A program made the position numbers and the translations under genes. A model generated the notes under the pieces. It worked only from the letters and a program-made list of their open reading frames with translations. It was not told the origin of the DNA and ran no database searches. From contig NZ_CP091285.1 in the NCBI RefSeq assembly GCF_021650975.2, positions 2,480,001-2,544,000 on the forward strand: a DNA stretch of 64,000 nt. Reading direction: 5' to 3'. Below are positions 37,577 through 48,063 of this stretch, in pieces. Numbering within the stretch: position 1 is the first letter of the stretch; each line of letters opens with the position of its first letter. The stretch comes from Flavobacterium jumunjinense (lineage in GTDB: Bacteria; Bacteroidota; Bacteroidia; Flavobacteriales; Flavobacteriaceae).

Positions 37577-38992
37577 TTATTTAATATCTTGTTTTTTTGA
37601 AGTTGCAATACTTTGTTTTAGCTCTGTTGGACCGTAAGGAAGTCTTAAGTCTTCATAATAAGAAGTGATGTTTCCATCTTTATCTTTTGAATTAGCTCTA
37701 TTTCCTACAATATGCCAAGAAAAATCAATATTGCTTTTTCCGTTATTTAATTCTTTTACAAGGAAACCATTCTTGCTTTTTTCGGTTACGTAAACCCCAT
37801 TGCATTCTCCTTCTAGCTGTATGAAAACTTTAAGAGGATGAGTAGGGTCAATTTTTAATGAGTTGGCTACTATTTTATCGAGTTCGATGTAGCTTTGACC
37901 ATTTGTTAATTTACCTGTTCCATAGTCTTCAAATAAAACCTCGGGAGCCTCCGGACAGAACATTATTCTTGGTGCATTGTTTTCGTCTGGTATTAGTGAA
38001 GAAACTGTTCCGTTTCCTACTATTTTATAATTTGTTCCACCTGTTGCAGTAGCGTCATTATTGTGATTGTATTTTAATCCTACATAACTGTATGATATCC
38101 CAGCAGCAGTTGTTCCTCCTGTGAAATAGCCTCCGTATAGAACTCTTCTAGAAAGTCCGCTTAATGGAGATATAATTAAGTCGTCTTTTCCTGCTAATGA
38201 AACGTAAGCACTACCATTATCGGTTATAGGATCATTATCGGTGTCTAGGAAGAAAACACCAGCGCTGTTACCATTGTGTGCCGCATTGTTTGGAGCTCCG
38301 TTACCAGTATTTCCATATATTCCATGACTGTTTACTCCAGCTCCAGCTATCCCTGAGCCTTTTAAAGAGAACACCCCATTAGTACCGTTTACGGCTCCGA
38401 GCACAGCTGTTCCGATTGAGTGTGAGTTTCTTGCCCAAACTGCATTAGCTATATTATCAGTGTTGCTAGGAACAACACAGTCATTAGTTCCTGCTGCTGT
38501 AATTTGAAGTTGAGCAGAAGTGGAACCAGTGTTGTTTATTGCAACAGTACCACCACTAAGAATTCGCATTCTTTCGGTATTATTAGTGTTAAAGTGTAAG
38601 GCTTGAGTATCTGTTGTTCCTAAGAAATTTGTACCTGCTGTTGTTCCGCTATTTCCAGATAAGGACCAGTCTAGTCCTCCAGGAGAACCAGCTAAGGCAA
38701 TCCATTTTGTTCCATTCCAAAAGTAAAGTCCAGGGGCAACATTATTTGGAGATGTTCCTGCAGTAGCTGTGTTCCAAACTACTGTTCCCGAAACTAATGC
38801 TCCAGTTTGTGGGTTTAATACTGGTGCTGCAACTGTAGTTGAGGTTAGTGCTACTTTTGGAGGGATTAATCCATAGACAGAAGAACTTATATCTAAGGCT
38901 CCGTTTGGAGTAGTGGTTCCAATTCCGACTTGTCCCTGAGATAGGTATAAACTAAAAAATAATAGTCCAGTAAATAGGTGTCTTTTTTTCAT
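37577..38992 (-). CDS. Secreted tail-fibre-like surface protein (VGIGTTTPNGA type)
   Basis: 471 residues from MKKRHLFT; an in-frame Met 12 codons upstream is less likely, as it would precede the signal peptide. Signal peptide (about 1-20, ending SQGQ), then VGIGTTTPNGALDI, YFWNGTKW, NTERMRI and long beta-rich stretches of the phage-tail type. The C-terminus has DLRLPYGPTELKQSI. No T9SS sorting domain seen. It is a paralogue of the 20.5-kb gene. Confidence 0.8.
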   Translation of the reverse strand: MKKRHLFTGLLFFSLYLSQGQVGIGTTTPNGALDISSSVYGLIPPKVALTSTTVAAPVLNPQTGALVSGTVVWNTATAGTSPNNVAPGLYFWNGTKWIALAGSPGGLDWSLSGNSGTTAGTNFLGTTDTQALHFNTNNTERMRILSGGTVAINNTGSTSAQLQITAAGTNDCVVPSNTDNIANAVWARNSHSIGTAVLGAVNGTNGVFSLKGSGIAGAGVNSHGIYGNTGNGAPNNAAHNGNSAGVFFLDTDNDPITDNGSAYVSLAGKDDLIISPLSGLSRRVLYGGYFTGGTTAAGISYSYVGLKYNHNNDATATGGTNYKIVGNGTVSSLIPDENNAPRIMFCPEAPEVLFEDYGTGKLTNGQSYIELDKIVANSLKIDPTHPLKVFIQLEGECNGVYVTEKSKNGFLVKELNNGKSNIDFSWHIVGNRANSKDKDGNITSYYEDLRLPYGPTELKQSIATSKKQDIK

Positions 38993-39256
38993 AATATGTG
39001 TTTTTTGTAGTTTTTTAGGATTAATCAATGTAAAAATAGGTATTAAAACCTCTTTAAAGGTATAGTAAAATCACCTTTTTTGTTAAAATTTAAACAATAA
39101 TTAATTATTTGTATTTTTTTATTGTTGTGTTTGTTTAATATTTTGTACCTTTTCATAAGTTCAATTTCTTTTTTAAAATGTTTATTAATAAACGATTAGA
39201 AGAAATGGGTTTTAAAAAAATAAAAATAATTTGATGTTTGGATAATTATTTTTTGT

Positions 39257-39264
39257 TATTTTTG
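39257..39264 (+). promoter_or_regulatory. Candidate -7 element for the 39.3-kb T9SS protein
   Basis: TATTTTTG followed by TAGC, about 26 bases before the start; a TTTG lies 16 bases upstream (39237-39240), slightly closer than usual. Confidence 0.45.
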
Positions 39265-39289
39265 TAGCGTAATAAATGAAGTTAAATTA

Positions 39290-41212
39290 TTGAATATGAA
39301 AAAAATACTACTAATCTTTGGAATTGTTTGTTTAGGCTTTGTAGATCTAAATGCACAAATGTATGTTAGTCCAAGCAGTTACGTGTTTGTTAATGATCAA
39401 TATGTATATGTAAAGCAAGATGTGAATTTGGCGAATAATGGTAATTTCTATTTAAGAAATTCATCACAATTGCTTCAAGGATCAACTGGAAGTGGAACAA
39501 ATACAGGATTGGGAAGTTTGTCAGTCTTTCAAGAAGGTACTTCTAATAATTTTGGATATAACTACTGGTGTTCTCCAGTTGGAGTTCCTTCAGCTTCTGT
39601 TGGGAATTCAAATTTTGGAATAACAAGGTTGTTTAGACCAACAGCAATAACGACAAGTGCTACTCCAACAATTTTAGCTTCAAATGTAAGTAATGGTACA
39701 ACTACTAATAGTTCACTTTCTATTGCTTCAAAATGGATTTATAAATTTGTTCAAGCGAATCAATATGGTTCATGGACTTATGTTGGTAATGCTACAACTA
39801 TTGCTCCTGGAGAAGGCTTTACAATGAAAGGTGTTTCTGGTAGTGATACAACAGTTGCCGATGCGGTAGAAACAAAACAAAATAATCCGGGTAATAACCA
39901 AAGATATGATTTTAGAGGTTTACCTAATGAAGGAACAATTAATATTCCAGTAGCTAATGTAGCTGGGCCTAATCCTAATAGAACATTAACTGGTAATCCT
40001 TATCCTTCTGCTATTAATTTAAATTTATTTTTATTAGAAAATAGTGGTTATACAGTGAATTATTCTACTGGTGCAACAACCTTTGTAGGTTCTCCAATTA
40101 TAGATGGAAATGCTTATTTTTGGGAACATTCAAAATCTGCTAGTTCTCATTATTTAAATACTTATGTTGGAGGTTATGGGACTTATTCTCCTAATAACAC
40201 AAATGCCTTTTCTGTAGGAACTTATGTTGCTCCAACATGGAATACATATAATAATGATGGTACTTTAAATACTACTGGTACTTCTTCAGGAAGTACATAT
40301 AAAAGAATGTTTGCACCAGTTGGACAAGGTTTTAAGATTCAAGGAGTGGTTGCATCTGGAAATGCGCAAATGAAAAATGCATATCGTGTTTTTGTGAAAG
40401 AGGGTGTTGCTAGTAATTCACAATTCGAAAAAAATGCGAATACGACTAATTCTGGAAATAATACTTGGGATGAAATTCCTAACGTTGCAAATGTAGATTA
40501 TACTCAGTTTTCAAAAAATCAGGTGCCTCAGTTTAAAATACAAACAATATTAAATGATCAGTTTACTAGAGAAACAGCAGTTGCATTTAATGAAAATGCT
40601 ACTGATGGCTATGATGTTGCTTTAGATGCAGTAACTTCGGAATCAAGTTTGCCTAGAGATACTTATTTTCCAATAGAAGGTGATAAACAATTCGTAATTA
40701 CAACACTTGCTTTTGATGAGGATAAAAGAATACCTTTAGCTTTTAAAGGAGATATTCAAACTACATTTAAAGTAACAGTTTCTGAATTATTGAATTTTGA
40801 TTTAGCTAATAATATTTATGTTCATGATAAGGAAATGGATACGTATTATGATATAAAAAACGATAGTTTTTCAATAACATTACCACCTGGAGTTAATACT
40901 ACTCGTTTTGAAATTACTTTTAAAAACGCAGATAGTACATTAGGTAATCCTACTGAAATTGCAGATTCTTTTCAAGTGTATCAAAATAATGATAGTGGAG
41001 TATTAACAGTGTTCAACTCATTAAATAAAGATGTAGCTTCTTTAAGTCTATATGATGTGACAGGTAAAAGAGTTTTAAATAAATTAAACTTAGGTACAGC
41101 AGAACAATATGAAATATCTACTTCATCTTTAAGTGAAGGGATTTATATTGTTAAAGTTCAAACTAAAGATAATTTAAGTGTAAGTAAAAAAGTATCTATC
41201 TTTAAAAAATAA
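39290..41212 (+). CDS. Secreted surface protein, T9SS type A sorting domain
   Basis: 640 residues. Signal peptide (about 1-22, LNAQ), then a body rich in Asn, Thr, Ser and Tyr with the LTGNPYPSAINLNLFLL, YYWCSPVG and QGFKIQG segments common to flavobacterial secreted proteins, and a C-terminal T9SS type A domain (about 560-640; LSLYDVTGKRVLNKL, SLSEGIYIVKVQT, KKVSIFKK end). It should be exported by T9SS. Function unknown. A terminator follows. Confidence 0.88.
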   Translation: MNMKKILLIFGIVCLGFVDLNAQMYVSPSSYVFVNDQYVYVKQDVNLANNGNFYLRNSSQLLQGSTGSGTNTGLGSLSVFQEGTSNNFGYNYWCSPVGVPSASVGNSNFGITRLFRPTAITTSATPTILASNVSNGTTTNSSLSIASKWIYKFVQANQYGSWTYVGNATTIAPGEGFTMKGVSGSDTTVADAVETKQNNPGNNQRYDFRGLPNEGTINIPVANVAGPNPNRTLTGNPYPSAINLNLFLLENSGYTVNYSTGATTFVGSPIIDGNAYFWEHSKSASSHYLNTYVGGYGTYSPNNTNAFSVGTYVAPTWNTYNNDGTLNTTGTSSGSTYKRMFAPVGQGFKIQGVVASGNAQMKNAYRVFVKEGVASNSQFEKNANTTNSGNNTWDEIPNVANVDYTQFSKNQVPQFKIQTILNDQFTRETAVAFNENATDGYDVALDAVTSESSLPRDTYFPIEGDKQFVITTLAFDEDKRIPLAFKGDIQTTFKVTVSELLNFDLANNIYVHDKEMDTYYDIKNDSFSITLPPGVNTTRFEITFKNADSTLGNPTEIADSFQVYQNNDSGVLTVFNSLNKDVASLSLYDVTGKRVLNKLNLGTAEQYEISTSSLSEGIYIVKVQTKDNLSVSKKVSIFKK

Positions 41213-41236
41213 ATACTACATAATAAATAAGCTTTG

Positions 41237-41262
41237 AACCTCGATTTTTATCGGGGTTTTTT
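41237..41262 (+). terminator. Terminator after the 39.3-kb T9SS protein
   Basis: AACCTCGAT pairs with ATCGGGGTT (one T-G pair; 41237-41245 with about 41250-41258), followed by a T run. It excludes coding sequence upstream of 41276. Confidence 0.7.
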
Positions 41263-41275
41263 GTTATTTTGCAAA

Positions 41276-42169
41276 GTGAATGAGAAAATAGAAATATCTT
41301 TACCTAATAATATTCAGCTCTATATTAAACGAGAAGATTTATTGCATCCATTAATTTCGGGAAATAAATTCAGAAAGTTAAAATATAATATTCAAGAAGC
41401 TAAAGATACAAAATCGAAATTGTTGATTACTTTTGGAGGGGCTTATTCTAATCATATTTTAGCTACAGCAGCAGCTGGGAAAGAATATGATTTTTCTACA
41501 TTAGGATTTATTCGAGGAGATGAATTAAAAGATAAAGTTTTAGAAAATCCAACATTATCAAATGCACAAGATTTAGGAATGAGTTTCGAGTTTATTTCTA
41601 GAGAATTGTTTTCTAAGAAGGAAGATGTCTCTTTTGTTTCTGGGATTCAAGAAAAATATCCGAATAGTTATATTCTTCCAGAAGGAGGTACAAATGAATT
41701 AGCGATAAAAGGATGTGAAGAGATTTTAAATGAAGAAGATAAAACGTTCGATTTTGTATGTTGTGCAGTTGGAACGGGAGGAACAATTTCTGGAATCATT
41801 AATTCTTCATTTGAAAATCAGAAGATAATTGGCTTTTCTGCATTAAAAGGAGATTTTTTGTCTGATGTAATTTGTAAGTTTGTAACAAAAAAGAATTGGA
41901 TTATTAATTCCGATTATCATTTTGGAGGTTATGGTAAAATTACAGATGAGTTAGTTGACCATTTAAATGAATTTCATTCAAAGACGAATATTCCGTTAGA
42001 TCCAATTTATACAGGAAAAATGGTTTATGGTATTTTAGACTTAATAAAAAAACAATATTTTCCTAAAAATTCAAAAATATTAATCATTCATACGGGTGGT
42101 TTGCAAGGAGGAAAAGGGGTTAATTTAGTTAGAAAGCAAAAAAACAAAACGCTATTACATTATTTATGA
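41276..42169 (+). CDS. PLP-dependent ACC deaminase / D-cysteine desulfhydrase family
   Basis: 297 residues from a GTG start (VNEKIEI); any start upstream would run through the terminator. The PLP-binding fold of the Trp synthase beta type is clear: IKREDLLHPLISGNKFRKLKY (with the lysine), GGAYSNHILATAAAG and CCAVGTGGTISG. The family includes ACC deaminase and D-cysteine desulfhydrase; I cannot tell which. It overlaps the next gene by ATGA, so it is coupled with the glucosaminidase and hemL genes. Confidence 0.85.
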   Translation: MNEKIEISLPNNIQLYIKREDLLHPLISGNKFRKLKYNIQEAKDTKSKLLITFGGAYSNHILATAAAGKEYDFSTLGFIRGDELKDKVLENPTLSNAQDLGMSFEFISRELFSKKEDVSFVSGIQEKYPNSYILPEGGTNELAIKGCEEILNEEDKTFDFVCCAVGTGGTISGIINSSFENQKIIGFSALKGDFLSDVICKFVTKKNWIINSDYHFGGYGKITDELVDHLNEFHSKTNIPLDPIYTGKMVYGILDLIKKQYFPKNSKILIIHTGGLQGGKGVNLVRKQKNKTLLHYL

Positions 42170-43038
42170 TTAAGAAAATAATATATTTTATTATTGTGAT
42201 TTTTATTACAAGCTGTGGTGCTTCAAGAGGTAAGGGAAGTAGTCATGCTAAAAATAGAGTAACAAAAAAAACTCCCAAGAGAACAGTCACTGTTACTACA
42301 AGAAAAATTGTAACTAAGAAGCCAGTAGTTTTGGATAATACGGCAACAAGTACATCAGAAGAATTAGAAGCAACTTCTAAGGTTTCAGTTACGTATAGAA
42401 ATGTTAGCGATTATATAGATGGTTTTAAGGATATTGCTAAACAAAACATGGAAGAATACGGTATTCCTGCAAGTATAACTTTGGCTCAAGGAATCCTAGA
42501 ATCGGGTGCGGGTAATGGTCGATTGAGTAGAGAAGCAAATAATCATTTCGGAATAAAATGTCACAAGGGATGGAATGGACCATCAATTACTCATGATGAT
42601 GATGCGGCACAAGAATGTTTTAGAAAATATAATGACCCTTCAGAATCATATAAGGATCACTCCTTGTTTTTAACATCAAGAAGTAGGTATAACGGATTGT
42701 TTAAGTTAGATAAAGGTGATTATGAAGGTTGGGCAAAAGGATTGAAATCTGCGGGTTATGCTACAGATCCAAAATATCCTACAAAATTAATTAGTATTAT
42801 TGAAAGATATGAATTGTTTCAATATGATAATGAAATTTTGAGCAGAGAGAATACGAAAAAACAAGATAGAGTAGTAGTTGAAGAAGGAATTGTTAATGGA
42901 ACTACCTATGAAATTCAGAAAGGCGATACACTATATTCAATATCAAGAAAATTTAATATGTCTGTTGATGAAATAAAAAAGGTAAACGGATTGAATGATA
43001 ATTCGTTATCAATTGGACAAAAAATAAAAGTAAAATAA
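42166..43038 (+). CDS. Glucosaminidase-domain lipoprotein with C-terminal LysM
   Basis: 290 residues: lipobox IFITSCGAS (Cys about 17), a basic Thr/Lys-rich linker, a glucosaminidase/FlgJ-type domain (about 85-225; [19 protein letters not shown] with the catalytic-type Glu, [12 protein letters not shown]) and a LysM (about 245-290; [19 protein letters not shown]). It should cleave the peptidoglycan glycan strand and bind it by LysM. Start overlaps the PLP-enzyme gene, and its stop overlaps hemL (TAATG). Confidence 0.92.
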   Translation: MIKKIIYFIIVIFITSCGASRGKGSSHAKNRVTKKTPKRTVTVTTRKIVTKKPVVLDNTATSTSEELEATSKVSVTYRNVSDYIDGFKDIAKQNMEEYGIPASITLAQGILESGAGNGRLSREANNHFGIKCHKGWNGPSITHDDDAAQECFRKYNDPSESYKDHSLFLTSRSRYNGLFKLDKGDYEGWAKGLKSAGYATDPKYPTKLISIIERYELFQYDNEILSRENTKKQDRVVVEEGIVNGTTYEIQKGDTLYSISRKFNMSVDEIKKVNGLNDNSLSIGQKIKVK

Positions 43039-44324
43039 TGTTATATAAAAGAAGTAGCGAATTATTTGTTGAAGCAAACAAAGTAATTCCTGGAGGTGTA
43101 AATTCTCCAGTAAGAGCATTTAAAGCAGTTGGAGGTACTCCTATTTTTATTAAAGAAGCAAAAGGACCCTATTTATTTGATGAAGATGGTAATAAATATA
43201 TAGATTATATAAACTCTTGGGGGCCTATGATTTTAGGTCATGCCTATGAACCAGTTGTTAATGCAGTAATTGATAGAGCAAAAAAGGGAACTTCTTTTGG
43301 AACACCAACTGCTTTAGAAACTCAAATTGCTGAATTAGCAGTGGCAATGGTACCTAATATTGATAAAATCCGATTTGTAAGTTCTGGTACAGAAGCATGT
43401 ATGAGTGCTATTCGTTTGGCAAGAGGTTTTACTAAGAAAGAAAAAATAATAAAATTTTCAGGATGCTATCATGGGCATTCAGATTCATTTTTGATTGCTG
43501 CAGGAAGTGGAGCTATTACTTTTGGAATTCCAAACAGTCCTGGTGTGACTTCAGGAACTGCAAAGGATACTTTATTAGCCAAATTTAATGACATTGAAAA
43601 TGTAAAAGCATTATTTGAATCGAACAAAAATGAAATTGCAGCCCTAATTATTGAACCTGTTGCAGGGAACATGGGGTGTGTTCCTCCACAGAATGAATTT
43701 TTAAGTCAATTGAGGCAAGTTTGTACAGAAAACAACTGTTTGTTAGTCTTTGATGAAGTAATGACTGGATTTCGCTTAGCAAAAGGTGGAGCACAAGAGC
43801 TTTATAATGTAAAAGCAGATATTGTTTGTTATGGAAAAGTAATTGGTGGTGGTTTACCTGTTGGTGCTTTTGCTGCAAGAGAAGAAATTATGAATTATCT
43901 TTCTCCTTTAGGACCAGTATATCAAGCAGGAACATTATCAGGAAATCCTTTAGCAATGGCAGCTGGATATGAAATGTTAAAAGCATTGAATACAGATGCT
44001 GCAATTTTTGATAGACTTGACGAGAAAACTGCCTATTTAGAAAAAGGTATTCGTAGCGTATTATCGGCTAAGAATATAATTTATACCATAAATAGAGTAG
44101 GCTCTATGATTTCTGTGCATTTTGACGAAGGTGCAGTGTGTGATTTTGAAACGGCTAAAAATGGAGATAACGATACTTTTAAGAAATTCTTTCATGGATT
44201 GCTTAAAAGAGGAGTATATATTGCTCCTTCTGCTTATGAGACTTGGTTTATTACTGATGCTCTAACTTATGAAGATTTAGATTATACTATAAAAGCAATT
44301 GATGAAGTTGCAGACGAATTATAA
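43038..44324 (+). CDS. hemL: Glutamate-1-semialdehyde 2,1-aminomutase
   Basis: 428 residues. PLP lysine in [15 protein letters not shown] (about residue 270), [10 protein letters not shown] at the N-terminus, and [21 protein letters not shown] near the end; normal length. It makes 5-aminolevulinate from glutamate-1-semialdehyde, the first committed step in tetrapyrrole synthesis. It is the third gene of a coupled operon with a peptidoglycan hydrolase; no other hem genes are near. Confidence 0.96.
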   Translation: MLYKRSSELFVEANKVIPGGVNSPVRAFKAVGGTPIFIKEAKGPYLFDEDGNKYIDYINSWGPMILGHAYEPVVNAVIDRAKKGTSFGTPTALETQIAELAVAMVPNIDKIRFVSSGTEACMSAIRLARGFTKKEKIIKFSGCYHGHSDSFLIAAGSGAITFGIPNSPGVTSGTAKDTLLAKFNDIENVKALFESNKNEIAALIIEPVAGNMGCVPPQNEFLSQLRQVCTENNCLLVFDEVMTGFRLAKGGAQELYNVKADIVCYGKVIGGGLPVGAFAAREEIMNYLSPLGPVYQAGTLSGNPLAMAAGYEMLKALNTDAAIFDRLDEKTAYLEKGIRSVLSAKNIIYTINRVGSMISVHFDEGAVCDFETAKNGDNDTFKKFFHGLLKRGVYIAPSAYETWFITDALTYEDLDYTIKAIDEVADEL

Positions 44325-44343
44325 TTTTATTTAATGATATTTT

Positions 44344-44369
44344 AAAAGCCTCAATTTTTTGAGGCTTTT
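44344..44369. terminator. Bidirectional terminator between hemL and CAP protein
   Basis: AAAAGCCTCAA (44344-44354) pairs with TTGAGGCTTTT (44359-44369) with a 4-nt loop and T run; it serves both convergent genes. Confidence 0.85.
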
Positions 44370-44398
44370 TTTTATAATAATTCAAGTGATAAATGATA

Positions 44399-46870
44399 TT
44401 AGTTGCACATTTTGCAAAATTCGGCTTTAACTGTAGTATTTCGTAATAGATTTTTGTTTTCTTTTTGCCAATTGCACCAAGCATTTTTGTTTAATTGATA
44501 GGCTTTTTTTAGAATGTATTCTAAATCGTCGCTATTTTCATTAGTTTCTCTAGCGGCATAAGTTTGTGCTAACAATAAGGCTTCTTCCTTGCTAAAAGTG
44601 GGTTTCTTCATTTCGGCTTTTAATAAAGGAATTGTCTTGTAGTAAGCATTCCAATGATTTAAAAACAAACCAAGATTTACTCTATCTTTTGATGATTTAA
44701 TATTATCTTTAAAACTACTATAAACTTCTTTAAAGTAATGATTTGTGCCTTCTGAATCATTAATATGGTTGGCATAATATAAAGCTACATAATTATAATT
44801 CGCTGTCAAATTTAGATCGTTATCGAACAATTCGAAACTATCTTCTAAACTTTTTGGTTTTGTAACATTGGCCAACTTAGTAGTAGAAACATCCCAAGTA
44901 TTAAGTAAATCTTCATTGGTAACACAGTATAGATTCAATAAATTGTGTTGTGTGTCTTTATTGAAAGTGTCATATTCGTTTAACCAATGTTTTAAGAATT
45001 GTACTGTTTTAAAATGGTTATAATGATGGTGCTTTATAAGTGCTGCACACGCATTTTGTACTAATTTTTTATTGGTCATTAATTCACTAAAAACTATTTC
45101 ATCGAAAATAGCAGAACAAAAAGTAACATCATATAGTTTAGCAAGTGCTAAGTTAGCTCTGTTGTAATCTTTTTCATAAATCCCTGTGCGCAAGTTAACC
45201 TCATAAAGAAATTGCAGATACATTTCATTATTTGGGTTTTTAGTTTCTATTTCTCCATAATAATTAGCAATAAGCTTAGAAACACGTTGTTGGTCTAAAT
45301 ACCTGTTCCAAGTTGTTTTATTGGCATTGACATAGTTTCTAATTTCTTCTTTTGATTTTGTAGCCAATTCACCTAAATTTTCCATTTCAAGTTGAATATA
45401 GCAAGTTTCCCAATTTTCTTTAGCAATTATTTTTGAAGGTTTAATGGCTATATCTAAATGTTCTTTTCCGTAGTTTTCAATAGCAATTGCTCTTTCTTGA
45501 TATAGTTTTTGATTGAGATCTTCATTTCCTTCTATAGAACTATAACTATATATTTGGGTAGAATGAATGGTTTCATTAATGATAGTAAAAGGGATTTCAA
45601 TTTCTTCGATTACTTCTTCATATTTTCCTTCTGAGAAAGAAGTTGTATTTTCATTTGTGGCTATTTCATCAAAATTTTCAGAAGATAAAGCATCATACTC
45701 AATGATAATTCCGCTTTCAGAAATAGCATCAACATTTAAAAATGAATCATTAGTAATATATTCATTGGTGTCTTCAAATTTTTCAACAATTTTATTACGT
45801 TCAAAAGCAAAAGAATGTTCGTCTGTTTTAATAATTCCTTTGTTGCTAAGAATGGTGTTTTTCGGAATTTCTACTATGGGTTTAATAGGAAATAATGCTA
45901 TAGATCTCGACTCAATATCGATAGGAACTGCATATTCACAAGCACAATTGTTGAAAATAAAAACCATATTTAGAGTAAAGTTTTTGCCTTTTAAATGTTT
46001 TGGTACTTTTCCAACTTTGGTTATTATTTTAAAGTCATTTTTTGCCTTATTATTACTTAATAATTCGTCTCTATAAATAGGTTTAGAGAGTACACCATCA
46101 TAAATGGGAGAAACATCAAAATTGTTTTTGGATGCACATTGAAATTGATTCTCTTCAATAAAATCAATCGCAATTGCGTCACTTGGATCTTTGAAAATTC
46201 GTTTAAATTTTTCAATGTCATAATAGTAAAGGATAACATCATCACCTTCAACTCGAAGTCCGTTACCAATATGAATTTGATCTCCTAAATCGACATTTTT
46301 GCAATAAATACTCTTTTCAGATAACCCAAATGCATTGTTAGATAATTGATTAGGAATAACAACACCCTTTGCTCCAAAAACATTGGTTGCGTATAAACGT
46401 CTTGTTTTCTTGTCAAATGAAAAAGCAATTCCAGCTAATTCATAATCTTTACTAATCATGTTTCTATAATGCGGAGGTGATCTTTTCCATTGTATAAAGA
46501 CTTTCTTTGCTAAAGCAAGAATATCTGTTTTAGAATAGTGTTTTACATCTATAGTGGTATAGAGTACATTTTCTCCAAATACATTAAAGTCGTTTCCTTG
46601 ATAATATTTTATACGGTCTTTAGGGAATTTTTTGTCAATAACCATTTGTTCGTGTGATAAATTATTTTCCTCATTCATATAGATACTATGATCTTGAGCG
46701 GCTTTGAATAATATTGGATCTTCCTTTAATTCGCCTAGTTTTAATGTTTTTCTGTGCGAATTAATTTGTTTCAATACTTCATCACTTAATTGATTATAAT
46801 CTATGATTAAATCCTGTGCAGAAACGGAACAGAGATTTAAAAATAATATGGCAAATAGTATTTTACGCAT
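44399..46870 (-). CDS. Large secreted CAP-domain (SCP/PR1) protein
   Basis: 823 residues. Signal peptide (about 1-18), then a CAP domain (about 25-170): LKQINSHRKTLKLGELKEDP, AAQDHSIYMNEENNLSHEQM, GENVLYTT and WKRSPPHYRNMISKDYELAG. The remaining roughly 650 residues have no family I recognise; the middle is a beta-like region and the C-terminal part (about 560-823) is helical and TPR-like. It should be outside the cytoplasm. A T9SS tail is absent. Function unknown. Confidence 0.75.
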   Translation of the reverse strand: MRKILFAILFLNLCSVSAQDLIIDYNQLSDEVLKQINSHRKTLKLGELKEDPILFKAAQDHSIYMNEENNLSHEQMVIDKKFPKDRIKYYQGNDFNVFGENVLYTTIDVKHYSKTDILALAKKVFIQWKRSPPHYRNMISKDYELAGIAFSFDKKTRRLYATNVFGAKGVVIPNQLSNNAFGLSEKSIYCKNVDLGDQIHIGNGLRVEGDDVILYYYDIEKFKRIFKDPSDAIAIDFIEENQFQCASKNNFDVSPIYDGVLSKPIYRDELLSNNKAKNDFKIITKVGKVPKHLKGKNFTLNMVFIFNNCACEYAVPIDIESRSIALFPIKPIVEIPKNTILSNKGIIKTDEHSFAFERNKIVEKFEDTNEYITNDSFLNVDAISESGIIIEYDALSSENFDEIATNENTTSFSEGKYEEVIEEIEIPFTIINETIHSTQIYSYSSIEGNEDLNQKLYQERAIAIENYGKEHLDIAIKPSKIIAKENWETCYIQLEMENLGELATKSKEEIRNYVNANKTTWNRYLDQQRVSKLIANYYGEIETKNPNNEMYLQFLYEVNLRTGIYEKDYNRANLALAKLYDVTFCSAIFDEIVFSELMTNKKLVQNACAALIKHHHYNHFKTVQFLKHWLNEYDTFNKDTQHNLLNLYCVTNEDLLNTWDVSTTKLANVTKPKSLEDSFELFDNDLNLTANYNYVALYYANHINDSEGTNHYFKEVYSSFKDNIKSSKDRVNLGLFLNHWNAYYKTIPLLKAEMKKPTFSKEEALLLAQTYAARETNENSDDLEYILKKAYQLNKNAWCNWQKENKNLLRNTTVKAEFCKMCN

Positions 46871-46891
46871 GGATGATATTTTTAGGGATGA

Positions 46892-47992
46892 CTATTGTGA
46901 AACTAACATTGTTTTCAATTGATCTAAAGTGGTTTCTTTAAGTTTGATGTCAAAGTTAATTTTAGAATTTTTATCAAGATAAAATGAATCGTAATAAATC
47001 TTTTGATCATTATTAGTATATATTACAACTTTCATTTTTCCTAAAATTTTTATATTTAAAGAGTTTGAATTATAATTAATATATTGTTTTATACAGGAAT
47101 TTGATTCCAAGTAAATTATGTTAACAGAGAATTGACTACATTTTATATTTATATTAAAATTAATTTTTTTTTCAAACTCAAACTCCTTAATTCTATCAAT
47201 ATTTATCCAGTTTAAACTACCTGATGTTAAGCTGTATATTTCATTTTCATTATTATAAAGATTTTCTATTATTGTGTCTTCTCCATTTTGAATTAACCTA
47301 CCATTTTTAATCTGGTATCCTAAATTCAGATAAAAACTTTTATTATTATTGAATAATTTAGTATCTTGTTGTTTTAATATTTCATAAAAAGTTATTGAGT
47401 CTTTTTCTTTGATAATATTTAGACTATCAATACTTACTTCTTTGAGGAAACTTTTGAAGCTGTCAACGTTGTTTTTTTTCAGATATTCGAGTTCTTTAAT
47501 AAAATCAGGAATTGATATTTTAATTTTCTCATCTTCAAGTTTCCATTTAAAAATAGAGTCATTGTCATTAGTGTAAATATTGCTTTTCTCTAAAATAGTA
47601 TTAGGGAATTTTGCAGTGTATTTCCTCCCTTTTTTTATGTTTAACTGCTTTCCTTCTTCAGTAAAATTAATATATATCATTCCAGAAGATTCTAATAGTT
47701 CGTCTTTATCTGTAATTGTAGATAAACCGTTTAAAATCATGTCTTCTTTGGTGAAATACTCTTTTAGTTCGAATTTTATCTTACCATTAGTATAATTATC
47801 AAACAAATCAAAAGGAATAGCGATTTCTGTGCCTAGTTTTCCTTTTAAAAGCGTATCGTTTTTTAGAATAAATTCACTTGTATAAAGGTTGTCTGTCTTT
47901 AATTGAGACTCAATTTTTGCTAAATCAGATGTTTTTTCTTTTTCACAAGAAATGAGGAATAAGCCAAAAAGAAGGTAAAGGTAGTTTTTCAT
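46892..47992 (-). CDS. Hypothetical lipoprotein
   Basis: 366 residues from MKNYLYLLF (an earlier start precedes the signal peptide). Lipobox FLISCEKE, then a long charged protein rich in Asn, Lys and Ile. No family recognised. It is followed by the CAP-domain gene 22 bp away on the same strand, so the two may be linked. Confidence 0.7.
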   Translation of the reverse strand: MKNYLYLLFGLFLISCEKEKTSDLAKIESQLKTDNLYTSEFILKNDTLLKGKLGTEIAIPFDLFDNYTNGKIKFELKEYFTKEDMILNGLSTITDKDELLESSGMIYINFTEEGKQLNIKKGRKYTAKFPNTILEKSNIYTNDNDSIFKWKLEDEKIKISIPDFIKELEYLKKNNVDSFKSFLKEVSIDSLNIIKEKDSITFYEILKQQDTKLFNNNKSFYLNLGYQIKNGRLIQNGEDTIIENLYNNENEIYSLTSGSLNWINIDRIKEFEFEKKINFNINIKCSQFSVNIIYLESNSCIKQYINYNSNSLNIKILGKMKVVIYTNNDQKIYYDSFYLDKNSKINFDIKLKETTLDQLKTMLVSQ

Positions 47993-48063
47993 AAAAAGTC
48001 TTTTTTTTATGATTCTCAAACTTCGTGCCAGTTGTTAACGACTTGTTAAGATAGATTTTTGAT

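Noticed and set aside
45567..46076. 169-codon plus-strand reading frame
   Set aside because: Lies entirely opposite the CAP-domain gene, with no family sequence and no start signals; a shadow frame.
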